DNA of 64,000 nt from Melampsora larici-populina 98AG31 (lineage: Eukaryota; Basidiomycota; Pucciniomycetes; Pucciniales; Melampsoraceae): the NCBI RefSeq assembly GCF_000204055.1, contig NW_006768779.1, positions 772,350 to 836,349 of the forward strand, given 5' to 3'. The notes under the pieces are model-generated. The model saw nothing but the letters and a program-made list of their open reading frames with translations, did not search any database and was not told where the DNA came from. The number at the start of each line of letters is the position of its first letter. Within the stretch, counting starts at the first letter, position 1. The position numbers and the translations under genes were made by a program. Of this stretch, positions 1-12,100 are shown piece after piece.

Positions 1-1133
1 AGGGGGAGCACGTGATCATAATGTTTGCGACTTTTTTTGCTGTCATATTGATAATGCTTACTTCATATCACTCTAATCTGCTCCACTTTAGACATGTAAT
101 TGGAGTCATCACGTACAATTTCTGTGGGGACGTGCTATGTCTTTCAATCCTTTGCCTATAATCTCTATGTAGCTGAGCACATTTAGCTTTTTTCCTTGGT
201 TAATAGAAATTGTCTTTTAATCAGATAGAGTGACTTCTCAAGCATTCATCGTACAGTTCTACAATTTTCAAAATCATCGGAACACCCAATGCAATGAACT
301 CCATCAATTTGACATCTTTCCTCTATAGAGGTGGTTATTATCCGAATCTCTAGTCACCTGATGACTTCCAAAAACGAGATCCAAAACCAGAGAAATTATC
401 TCCAAGATTCTTCAGCTGAACCAAACGAAAGAAAACGCTGAGTAAATTCAATATGCAAGGTCAGAGAGGAGCCAAAGACATGATCAAATCTTTCATTTTA
501 CAGGCAACTTTTTTTTCAAAAGGAGAATCAATCAGCATACGTTAGATGCATCTACCCATTGTTGAATTACTTTGAGGTGGTTTACTCAGAAGATCAGAAT
601 ACTTGCTGTTGTACGGCGTTTGATCAACAAAATGTCTTTCGCTAAGGTTCTATCAGACCCTTGACTCATGCGACATTGTTCTACAATTTTAAAATACAAT
701 CAATTTGACTACGAAGTCGATGTACAATATTTTCAATCTCAATCACAAATATGGACGGGCAGATGATCATATGATTACAATGTGCGCGACTCCTCCCTTT
801 GTTTTCGTTTTGATATTGCTCATTTATGATCATGTATGGGTCAATACTGAACCACAATGGCATCGGTGTCTGCATCAGCATTATTATAAACACTCTGTAC
901 GCCTTCATTTATTTGCATTTTGAGAAGGCATACTCGACATTCTTAATGGCATTTGTGATAATGCTGATCATCAGCATCAGATGTAATATATGAATGATTT
1001 GGACGGCCTCATTGTGGTCAGAACATTCATCCTTCGAACCACACGTCTCACCAAGCGAGTTTTCTTCAGCGATTTTTCTATCTTCACCACAACCCACTAC
1101 CTTTCAACTAGTCACACCTCTAATTCTTCAATA
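1..1133. other. gene-free upstream stretch
   Basis: AT-rich sequence with no supported gene. Open frames here are short and show no family motif. The last part is presumably the promoter and leader of the kinase gene that starts at 1134. Confidence 0.5.
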
Positions 1134-2058
1134 ATGATCATTAATCACTTAACGGAAGGCTCGACCAGTCCAACTATTTCACAAAACGAGTTCAATCCTA
1201 AAGAAGATATCAAATTATTACAGAAGATCGGTTCAGGCGGTTTTGGTAAAGTTTATAAAGCTAGAATTAGATCCAAGTCTCTCAAATCAGTATGTGCAGT
1301 CAAAGTGATTCAAAAAGATGACCAAAGGGAGGAGGATCAGATAAAATCTATTCAGAATGAAATCAGTATCTTATATGCTTTAGATCATCCTCATATTATT
1401 AAAGTTTTACATGATTGGTATGATTCTCAAAAATTCAATATTATGTTCGAGTTCGCATCTGGAGGAGACTTGCAAGATTTACTTAAACATTCAATCATCA
1501 CTGAATATCAAGCAAAAAGATTTATATTAGATTTAGGTAGCCCATTAGATTATATTCATAAGAAGAAAATTATTCATCGTGATGTGAAACTAGAAAATAT
1601 ACTCTTGACGGACAACAACGTGATCAAACTAATAGATTTTGGACTTGCTGTGCAGGCTCCCGATGGATTGGCTTACGAAGATTGTGGTACTCCTTATGCT
1701 AAAGCGCCAGAAGTTATCTCTCGATATCCTTATGATAAAGTGGTCGACTGGTGGGCAGTAGGTGTTGTCTCATATCAAATGATTGTAAGAGATGATCCAT
1801 TCAAAGCCAGTGAGTAACTTCATTACTCATAATCTTTTTTCTTATATATTTTCTTGGCTCATCATACTGACTTGTCTTCTTTACTGCTCTCTGTTTTGAT
1901 CTTTAGCTGATGGTAAAAGCTTGGAAGAAGATATCGTAAAGAGTAGAGTTAAGATTCCTTCATCTGTTCCTTATAGTTGTTATTCTTTGATTGGTAAACT
2001 TTTACAAAAAAAGCCGAATCTGAGAATCAATTCTTTCTCAATTCTTTCGATGCTTTAA
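1134..2058 (+). CDS. Ser/Thr protein kinase, catalytic domain only, 3' end frameshifted
   Basis: Two exons, 1134-1809 and 1907-2058, joined by a GTGAGT...TTTAG intron, giving 275 aa. An ATG at 990 is in frame, but 1134 sits just before the kinase domain and avoids an odd leader. Seen: Gly loop GSGGFG (about residue 33), the VAIK-type lysine in CAVKV (57), HRDVKLENILL, DFG in IDFGLA, activation-segment CGTPYAKAPE, the AGC/CAMK-like VDWWAVGVV, and subdomain XI near LLQKKPNLRI. All catalytic residues are present, so phosphotransfer is plausible. There is no regulatory domain, and the subfamily (AGC or CAMK-like) is unclear. The usual HxFF-type end of the domain is missing because an 11-bp tandem duplication at 2027-2048 shifts the frame (see findings); without it the frame would run on to a stop at 2085-2087. 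Confidence 0.8.
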
Positions 2059-2087
2059 CTTCACACAGATTTTTTAGAGATGTTTAA

Positions 2088-3045
2088 TTTTATTTTCTCT
2101 ATGATCTCATCTATTACCTATGATCTAGACAGCTATATATTCGTCCTATGATCCTCGTGGAACTATCTTTGACCTTTTATTGCGATGTTGATTCTGTGTT
2201 GTATGATTGGAATATCTTTTCTGCTACGTCCTGGAAATTGAATGGATTTCTTAATAATCAAACTTGAAAGATCTTTGTGCCATAGAAGTTTCATCGCTGA
2301 ACATAACAACACAAAAGGTTCCAAAATACCAGTTTGCCACAAGTGAATGTACAGAGATATAAAATCGCCAATTCATCATTGCAACCCTTAAGCACTCATG
2401 AAGAACAGTATTTGTAGTTCCTAGCTAGTGAGGAGATCTAGAGACAGTTGGTATACTATAATCCATCCTGTACACTGGATATATGGTAAACATGAATCGA
2501 GAAGACGATGTCGTCACAACGAACATGGAATTTGGTAGTGCACTACATGCTATCAGATAGCTTGACAGATCCAAGGAAGGATAGAGGTTAGGCCTGTTCG
2601 CCTCACCACCATATGTGCATTCGACCTTCTTGGTCTGTAGACTTTGCAGTGACTGGTTTGTACTCTTGCAGATATCATGAGTGTACCAATGACTTCAGTT
2701 CTCATCCAAGATATTGGGTAGTTTTGCTTTCAATCGGTGTTTCGACTAGCGTTAGATCTGTATGTTTTCGGGGTGAGTCTTGAGTCTTGGATGGAGTGTA
2801 TGGAGTATACGTTGAAGTTGATGAGATTGATTTTGAGAGCACTGATAGACATTCGTTGCTTCGTGATCTGCTTCAAGGTGGCTGTGAGATACTGAGAACT
2901 GTTTGGTTTGGTGGTCCAGGCTGTGTTTATCTCAGGAAACCCGTTGTGATTGTGAGACGCGCATCCAGTTTGGCTGGGTTCACTGTCGCGCTTCAAGAAA
3001 CTACGAAAATTTCAATCAACCAACTTTACCTACCACCATCCATCG
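2088..3045. other. intergenic, kinase to BRCT gene
   Basis: No gene supported. Open frames from about 2730 to 3143 overlap the start of the BRCT gene in other frames and show no motif. Presumed 3' UTR of the kinase and promoter of the next gene. Confidence 0.5.
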
Positions 3046-6000
3046 ATGTCAACTTCCTCATTGTTCGATGGTGTGGTTCACTTCATCGATCCATCGGTAC
3101 CTCCCGGTTTGGCCAATTCGGTAGGAACTTCATTTTATTCTAATCATTCCAATCTGAAGTCTGATGAACAAATCGCAACTTTCCATCAACTTCAGCTCAA
3201 TGACTTATTAATCTCAAATGGTGCTCAAGCTGCCTCTGGGCCCTCCGAGGGTCTCACTACTACGGATGTCGCGTCAAGTTCACAGCCTAGGTTCGATCTA
3301 CTTACCACAACGCATATCATCACGAAAACATTGGATATGCCAGAGTATCGAAGTCTTGACACGGAGCACAAATGTCTCGGAAACGTACTCGTTGTGGATC
3401 TCAGTGAACGATCGGATGAAGACTCCAGCCTACCACGCAATTCTTCAGACTCTCGGAGACGCAGCAGGCCGATCGACCCACCTAGTGCAAGTGAACGATG
3501 TATCGAAATCGTCACCCCGAATTGGGTCACTCGATCTTACGACACAAAACATCTGCATCCAACAGAGTGTTACTCACCGGATCCCTCGAAAATTTTCTCC
3601 GGGCTTGCGATAGCTTTGAATTCTACCAGTGGACTGCCACTAGCAGACCTTGAGCTCATCGAAGCAACGGTTATAGCATGGGGAGGTCAATTCAACGAAG
3701 AGGCGACAGTAGACACGACTCATGTTTTGTTCCATGGAGATTTCTCCGAGACGAATTACAAATTCAAAATGAAGGCCGAAGTCAAAATCGTCTTGCCACA
3801 CTGGTACGTTTGATAATGTGATCCTAACCAGAAATTGATCGATCTAATGGCGTTTCCTTTTGTGAACTTGTGTCACAAATCAGGTTCCATATATGCACAC
3901 TACTTCGTACAATCGTTCCCGAAGGACCGTTTCAGTTTCCTACACCACCTATCCTCGAATCTCTCGAATCTATGAATGACCTCTCGGAATTGAAATCAAC
4001 TGCGTCGTCGTCAGTGACTCTGAAACATTCACCCACCCCCCCGAACGCGGGGTCGCCTGATCACTTGAACAGTCTGATGGAAAAGTTAAAAAACGACGCC
4101 GATTTTGCGAATTTCTTGAAGAAACATCAGAGTGGACAGGGGAAAAACGACATAAACGATAATACATCCAATGTTCTTACCAACCAAATCCATCCCGAGC
4201 TCAGTGGCAAACGTGTGTATCTGGTATCGTCTCTAGAAATGAGCTCATACAGTCGTGAAGCATTGGCTGGACGTATAAAGCAATTGGGGGCAGATGTGTA
4301 TGATGCACAAACCGATGCCCCAAGTTGGCAAAAGGAACGTGATGCCTCGGAGATGGATGAAGAAAGCGCACTTTCAGCCGCTGATTTCGTGATATGCGAT
4401 TCTCGCTCGGGATGGGAATTCTGGCTCGCCTGGAAGTTAGAAAAGACTATTGGAACATTGCGATGGATTACTACTGTCATCAATATCACAAACCCTCTCC
4501 ATCGTCGAATCCGACCCCCGTTAGAAAGATTCTTCGACTACCCTATTCCACCTGGAATGATTTCAGGATGGGATCCTAAAAATACTCTGGTAACAATCAC
4601 TAACTACAATGGGTTTTCTCGAACTTGGCTAATCAGACTGATTAGAAAAATGGGACTCAAGTATGACGGAACTTTGTCATCTAACACATGTCTTCTCGTG
4701 GCTGCAAAGTGTGTCTTTTTTCTTGAATCTTGAGTTCACGTATGACAACTTCGACTGACGCGTATAGTTTATGTTACTCTAATCCTGCACAACACAGCAA
4801 AAGTGGTCAAAAGGTAGAGTATGCGCGTAAATTATGCATCCCCATTGTAAATCATCTCTACATCGAAGACTGTTTCCGGAGTTGGTCAAAGATGGATATC
4901 CAGTTGGTTCATAGGACCTACCCTCACGATGGCAGTTTATTTGAGCCGACCGGTAAGGCAGGGAACACGTCTGAGATCATCGAGAGATGGACAGAAACAT
5001 CGGCTGCTATAGAGGAAAGAGAAGCGTCCAGAGAGGAACGAGAAGCTGTTTTGCAAGAATATCGGTCTCGGGATATCAGTGACACCAACACTACTGAAAC
5101 CAAGGAGCTTGCGCCTCGTTCATTGCCAGGTCCTGACACTACGGTTCCCGAGGACGAAGATTTGACCATCAGCGACGAATCGGACCGAATGGACCTAGAT
5201 GAGATCCCTCACCCCGATCCTCTTTCTGATCTCATGATGTGCGAGGAGTCATCACATATCAGAAAGCCCGTCTCCAATAAATCATCTAGCTCCTTACCGT
5301 CAAGTCCTTTCGCGAATAATACCACCAAGATGCTTATGGTCGCAGATGGCGAGGTTACAGAAGAAAACGGCAACGACAACTTGGCAACAACATCTGCTCC
5401 CTCGGAACCAGGGCCTCCTCGCTCTCCTGAAGGTACACCTGACACCGATGAAAGAGTCGGGCCTGATGGCGGACTTATTCATAGCGCTACGAAACCAGCA
5501 AATCCTTCAAAGAGAAATTCTGAAATGGACGTCAACTCTAGGCATACCGATGGGGAAGCTCAAAGGCCTCACAAGCGCTCGAGGCCTAGTCTTCACCACT
5601 TGACCAATGGAAGGCATTCGAAAGAACAGGTTAGAGACGCTTCCAGGAATCATTCCCCCTCGCTTCAGCTGCCTGATTCAGATAGAGAGAAGGAGACCAC
5701 AAAACGTGGCGAAAGCAATGCTGAAGATTTCGCATTTGATGATATCACTAAAAGCAATCCCTCAAAAACCGTGGCTAACGCCACCAAATCGGTCAACGGC
5801 AAAGACTCTACGACTGTATCACGTACATCTAATACGAAGAAAGTTTCACAAAGACGTCACTCTGATACCCCGAAGCGAGCAGATGATGCACCGATGGCCG
5901 GTGCTTCTCAGTCCATCAAACGTACTTCGACTCGTATGACAGCAAAGAAGACCGCCGCTAAAGTGGCGGATTGCGCTGCGGACATGCTTGTACACGAAAA

Positions 6001-7477
6001 AGAGAAAAAGAGGAAGGTGTTATCGGGGGCAGGGTTGGCGGGAACCAGTAACGGTGGTTACTTTGGTGACGTAGGCGCAAAGCCTCCGTCAGCTTCCAAG
6101 AGTCGTAGTGGAGAACAAAGAAGCAAGATCACACGAGGGAGAAGCTTGGCCGATACTGATCAAGCTCGGCCAGTAGCTTTGGCGTCTAAATCCACTCCTG
6201 GAAGGATCAAAGTAGAAGATGAAGACGCTGATTCGCCTTCGTTGTCCAAAGTACGTTACCGGAATGATCATATATGTGATCGGAATTTCGGGTCTGGCTC
6301 TGAGTGGGATGATGATGTCAAACCAGTCACCGACATGGTAAAGCGGTCGAAATCAAATCCACGCGATGCGAGAAGTCGTTTACCATCACGAAAGAAGTCA
6401 GTAGCTTTCATTTCTCTATCATCTATTGATTTGCTCATGCTGGTGTGTTGTATATCCTTACGTGGCATGTTCAGCAAACCAAAAGCAGAACCATCGAACA
6501 ATGCAGACGAACTCATGCAAGCGGATGTTCGCATCCTACAAACAGTGATCCGATTGGACAAAAAATTGATCCAGGTCAGGAAGTGTTTTCGAATGATTCT
6601 TCGCACGTGATCTGACACTGATTTATCATTTTATCTGATTTGAATAATATTATGAACAAAGAAACTAGAAAAACTAGGTGCCGCCGTCACTGATGAAGCA
6701 AAGATGTGCACTCATCTAGTGACTGATAAGATTTATCGAAATGTGAAATTCATCCAAGCTATCATTCTTGGGGTTCATATTGTCGATCAAAAGTGGGCTG
6801 AAGCATGTGTCAAAGCTGGAGAATTGATAGGTATTCTTTTTTTCTTGTGTATGCAATGATTTTCTTTTGCTTGTCCTGATACCTCGTATTATCCTTCTCA
6901 TAGAGCCGGATGATTATTTGCTGAATGACAGGCACGGCGAAACGATCCACGGGTTTACTTTACAAGAATCACTGTCCAGAGCGAGGGAAGCCAAGCTCTT
7001 GAGCGGTGAGACATTTTATGTGTCACCTTCTGTAAAGCCCGATTTTGAAACCATCAAGGAACTAATTGAACTTGCAGATGGAAAGGTATGTAAATCAATA
7101 TTCATCATTGACTCATATGGGCAGATGATTGAGGATACGTCTCTTTTTCTTGACCCAGGTGATTACAACAACACCATTAGTCCGAAATATCAGGGAAAAT
7201 CCAGGAGGGCGTGTGATCTCATGTGAAGAAGATTATGTATTTTGGAAAGCTTTAATGAAGAAAAAACCAAACGAGGAGGATATTCCGATTTACACAATTG
7301 AAGTCATCTTTGCAGGTAACGCCTTTATTTTGATGAAATCCTTTTGATCTCAGATTCTAGAATTGAGCATTGATTCCTTTTTATTGATCTTCATTAGGTC
7401 TTTTCACTCAAAATATGATTTATGACGATGAAAAATCTCAATTAGAGACTCAAAAAATACTTGATAAATATTTTTAA
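3046..7477 (+). CDS. multi-BRCT DNA damage scaffold, Rtt107/Brc1-like
   Basis: Eight exons: 3046-3803, 3884-4708, 4768-6396, 6475-6574, 6662-6830, 6904-7085, 7159-7315, 7398-7477; 1299 aa, phase kept at every join. Rtt107/Brc1 proteins bind gamma-H2A and recruit repair factors (Slx4, Smc5/6, Mms22) at stalled forks. The N-terminus begins LFDGVVHFIDPSVP, like BRCT1. BRCT2 ends near VKIVLPHW; BRCT3 starts near SGKRVYLVSS (about 360); BRCT4 near 485-570 contains NHLYIEDCF. A charged Ser-rich linker (about 590-1080) leads to a C-terminal pair, with KLEKLGAAVTDEA...VTDKIYRNVKF (about 1100-1160) and ETFYVSPSV (about 1195-1295). The 6397-6474 intron is 78 nt and in frame; it would otherwise code a hydrophobic stretch foreign to the linker, so I treat it as an intron. 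A TopBP1/Dpb11 relative is the alternative, but the linker followed by a C-terminal BRCT pair fits Rtt107 better. Confidence 0.8.
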
Positions 7478-8396
7478 ACGTTTATAAATTCAGATCTTCC
7501 AGCTTGATTATCGTTTCTTAAAAAAATTGTCCACACACTCGAACATCTTACATATTTCTTGATATCTTTCTTTATCTTCTCTCAACATCATGCATCTATA
7601 TATTTTATATGTACAATCTACTTTGTTATAACTCTGTTTAGATCGTCTGGAATCTTTTTGAATGTGCTTCTTGTATGTTTCTAATTACGTATCGTGTGGT
7701 GTAATGTATAACGGTTTTTACATTGTGAATTGAGCTGCGAAGGTTCACCTTCAACCTTACCAATCACATACACACGTCTAAATACTTGAAAGACAATCTT
7801 AATCAAGATCTTAATAAGGGTACAACAACCCACCATTCTCTATCTACGACGTTCCCAATCCAGAATCCAATCTCCCGACCATGTCATGATTCGAAACATC
7901 TTTCACAAACTCAAAAGGATGACTCATCTGCTAGTTCATCATCCATGGTTACTGATCCGGCTAGATCTTGACCACATACTACGTTATATGGCATTTGGAT
8001 AGAAAGCTTGTGATTGGATAAGATCCTCAAATGAGTTCCCTCTTTAGACGATCATAGAGTCATTTCTCTTTTCCAACTTTATCTCTTGTCACTTGATATA
8101 CCAGGTCTTCTTTGGGAAATAAAAAATGATCGACATATTTCTGACCTGAGGTTTGTTCACTACTGCAGGGCAATGATATCTGCTAGATGGAACGCAATCA
8201 CATCCTCATACAAGATGGCTCTTACTTGAAAAAAGGAAACCGAGCTTAACATTCCTGTATCTATCAACACAGCAAAGGAAGAAGAGCAATTCGAAGCACT
8301 TCTTCGACTCCGCTAGGATCCAATTTGTCTGCTACTCCAATTCCTCTTTGATCAAGAGGACAGAGAGCTTCAACCTACATCCTATCCTTCACTCAA
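7478..8396. other. intergenic, no supported gene
   Basis: 3' flank of the BRCT gene. An open frame at 7786-7971 (+) begins with TTG, is Ser/Thr/Gln-rich and has no family signal, so it is not called. At about 8270-8370 on the minus strand there is a codon-like stretch that may belong with the relic called next. Confidence 0.4.
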
Positions 8397-8700
8397 TCAA
8401 CTCGAACCATGAGGTCTAGGAATATGATCAGTAGCAGTGGCACAAACTACACATGTTTCCAGTTCAGCAAGAGTTCGAGTAGAGATAATAGAACAGTCTG
8501 TTGAGGTGGGGTGTTCAATCCCTTGGCTTTCGCCTTGTATTAATTGTAACATGATCTATAGATTTTACAAAACGAAGAGACTTGATAGTAAGCATCACCT
8601 CAGGTTGTGATATTGGTTTGAATAATCAGTTTGTCTGACTTTTCAACGTGAGTAGGAATAGTTTAGTTGGAAGTGACTGTGTAAAAAAGATCAAATGATT
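8270..8700 (-). pseudogene. possible relic of CTU2/NCS2-like tRNA thiolation protein, C-terminal part
   Basis: The minus-strand ATG at 8552 opens a 51-aa frame ending at 8397. It contains the order P..T...I.STRTL.EL followed by CVVC, which resembles the C-terminal region of CTU2/NCS2, where a PSTV..T..L stretch precedes a CxxC motif. Upstream, about 8590-8680, another frame reads PTKLFLLTLKSQTN then stops. Downstream, about 8270-8370, a frame carries ALCPLDQRG. No single set of introns joined these without stops, and no N-terminal part was found. In the family the protein works with CTU1/NCS6 in 2-thiolation of wobble uridine. I treat this as a decayed copy; the assignment is weak and made from memory of the family. 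Confidence 0.3.
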
Positions 8701-9159
8701 TCAAACAAAGCTCACGTCGACAATGAAAAAGGTTATATGTAAGCAGATTAAAGTGAATGTGTTTGAATCTGACCTTCAATTGTTTTACAAGTAAACAAAT
8801 TCAAGCTTATATGTCATCGATCAGGCTTTCTTGCAAATTCTTTGCAGGAAGAATTGATTCATTAGGTTCATTTCTCAACATTTTCTAATGAGATTATTAA
8901 AGATACAAGGAAAAGAATGATCATCACTTGATGATCTCTCCTTCCCATCTTGTTGATATAAATTCAAACTTTATAAACCTTCAAGCACTCTTAAAAAAAG
9001 GTTTTGGAACCAAAACATGTCATCAAGATCTAAAACCTATAATCAATCAAATTCAACTTTTTTTCTCACTTTTATTTGAAGGTTATTCATTCCAAAACTG
9101 AATACACATAATAAAATCATCTTAATTCTTGAAAAAAAAAATGGAATTTCTTTTTTTTA

Positions 9160-12100
9160 TCAAAATCCAACAACCACCCTACCGACTCCCGAAAAATCAT
9201 TCCAAATCTCAACTTTAGAAACCATTTCAGTATCCTTCAATTGATCAATCATCAACCTTTTCACATCTACAGCTTGACCATTTCCAACTTCAAACAAAAC
9301 CCTCGGCAAGCATACCTGTTTTGTTTCTCGATCCAATCTTTTTTTCAAAATCCCTTCATTCTTAATCCGATTCAAGATTTCTTTATAAAAATCTAATCCA
9401 TCATCTTTTTCTAATCTTATCCTTTCAATCTCTTCTTCTTCTTCTGCTTCATCAACTCGATTCATACTTTCTCTAATCTTCTTAGGTAATTTTAATCCTA
9501 ATTCTTGCATCATGCTTACCGTCTTAGGTAACAATCCGTTCGAATTCATGACCGATGATGAAGATGATGATGATGGTGATGGGATCGGTTGATTAAAACT
9601 TTGTGATCTTTTATTAAATTGATTAGCAAAAGTTTTAGATTTCAATAAATCTTGATAATTTAAACTCAATTGTTTATCTCCAATCAAAGCCAATGCACTT
9701 TCCCAATTCTTGACTGATGATGGTAATATAAGGTGGATTTGAAATTATCATATCGAATCTTTCATCTTCATTCTCATCTTTGATTGATAATTCTTCATTG
9801 GTCAATTCAGATTTCCTACGTAATCCATTAAGAACATCTTCAACAAAGCTTGTTGAAAACAAATTCAAATTCATAAACGAAGCTTGACCACGGTAATGTA
9901 AAACTTTAGATCGAGTGTTTTGAAGTGCTTGTCTTTGAAAAAACGTAAGTCCATAACTAAATGCATTTCGTTTTGCAACTTCAATCGCTTGATGATCCAC
10001 ATCAACACCCATCACAAAGATATTAGGATGATTATAAGCTAAATAAGTAGGTATACATCCACTTCCTGTACCTATATCTAACACCTTTAAATCATGCTTC
10101 CCAAACTGAGGTTTAGTACCAGATTTTTCCGGATCGTTCCAAGTTTTGATCATATCAGAAAGCTTGCAAGTCCATTGCTCAGTCTCAGGCCTAGGTATCA
10201 GTATAGGAGGCTGAACCGCAATCTGAATGTTTCCAAAAGGAACATCACCTAAAAAACCAAAAAAACCATCAGAATCTTCCCAAACCAAAACACATACATT
10301 CCTCTGTATCCAAAAGAATTGAAGAAAATCAAGAAAATCCAAAAAAAAAACTCAACTTACCAATAATATAAGCAATTGGTTTCTTATTAACAGTATATTC
10401 ACCAACCCATTCTTTCAACAATTCTTGAACCATTACATTAGTTTGTTCTTGAACTTTAAGATGATCACTAAGTGAAATAGGAGAATACGATCTGATTCGA
10501 GTCTTTTGAATTTCTTTTTCGGCTGCGATTCTTAACCAACCTAATTCGATTTCAGATCTTTGGTTTTGTTCTGGTGTTGGATTCAGTGTACCTTCTTCTG
10601 TCATATACATCTTTACAAGTTGGTTCTTTAATGCAAAATCTCCTGTGTCTAGTAAAGAAGGTGTTGAGAAGGCAGGACGTGAAGGTATTTGATGAGGTGG
10701 TGAATCTCGGTTGGGGGTATGGGATATGGACGAGATTTGCGTATCCTTGGGTTGTGTGGTGATATATGATGAGGGACCTGAAAGAGGTGTCTGATGCGGG
10801 GGATTGTTTCTGGAGATATCAGATCCATTCGAAGGGTATTTTGCGGTCGAAGTAGTTTGATGAGACATCTCCGAGGGATGGTGCAGTTCTTTTGCGACAG
10901 GACGCGGTGAAGAGGGTAGGTCCTTTCCTGGAAGATGACTGGCCGAGAGCGACTGAGGCGTGGAAAATGAGTGATGCTTCTCCCGATCTCGTGCCTGAGT
11001 AGGATCCGACGGAAAATGACTCAGCACTGAAGAGTATTGGTCGGGCTGGCTACGATTCTGTGTGAAGGATGGATGACTTTGCTGTGCATTTATGATAGCA
11101 GGCTGTGGCATTGAACCCCGCACCGATGATGTCACTTTGTGCGCCTCTTTTTCTGACCGGCTTCTGGCTTGCGGCGTAAGAACAGGTTCGGTATTTTGTT
11201 GGGAATTGACTGGATGAAGTTGATGAGGAAGTGGTACTTGCTGAGAATTATACCGATCGGTTGAATTCACCCTATCCTTACGAGAATTATCAGGTCCCCG
11301 CGAAGATCCGGCAAGAGGCTGACCGTCCCTCATTGAAGAATGAGAGTTAGAGCTCGCCGGAGGAGGATTAGATGTTCCCCGAAACATCGAGTTGACACGA
11401 TTATCTACATTCTTGACGAGTTCGGTTGAAGTAGTTTCTTTGACGATTGAATTCGGTTTAAGCTTTTTAACTTTTTTCATCTTTTTGGAATCCAACTCAA
11501 TAAAAGTAGGAAAATTAATCAATCCACATTTCGTCTCATGATTCTCTCCTTTAATCCTAATTTGTCTTCTACGTTCTAATTCATCTAGATGATCTTGAAC
11601 TTTTTGTTCTTTTCTTGCGTGTCTACGTGTGACTCTATCTTTTCTTGTTTGTAAGACTCGCATTCGTCTATCGATACGTTCTTGAACTTTCAAACGCTTT
11701 GACTCCTGAGCTTCGTCTCGTCTTTCTGTCCCAAATTTCGCCGGTCTTTGAAACTGTCCTCTATCAGGTGTATTATGCTGTGAGCCGTCATCTGACCCCT
11801 GTTGTCGATGGCGCTGTGAGCCGGCGCCTGAACGCTGTGGTGTATGGCGTTGCGAACCGGCGCCTGACCGCTTTTGAGTATAGCGCTGTGAACCGACGTC
11901 TGACCGATGTTGTGTGTGGCGAGAAGATGATTCAAAAGGAGGAGCCGCTACCGTGGGACCACTACCATCCATAGACCAATCGACAGAGTGAGGTGAATTA
12001 ACAGCTTGAGAAGGTTTCCACTCTAGTCCTGCAGGTATAAAAGATTCCTGATTTCTCTGTGAAAACTTCACATTCGACTTCCTTTTTCCCTTATACTTTT

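Noticed and set aside
6397..6474. Reading through this in-frame segment of the BRCT gene as coding
   Set aside because: It would insert a hydrophobic, Cys-rich stretch into a charged linker, while GTCAGT and TTCAG sites fit an intron of 78 nt. Not proven without cDNA.
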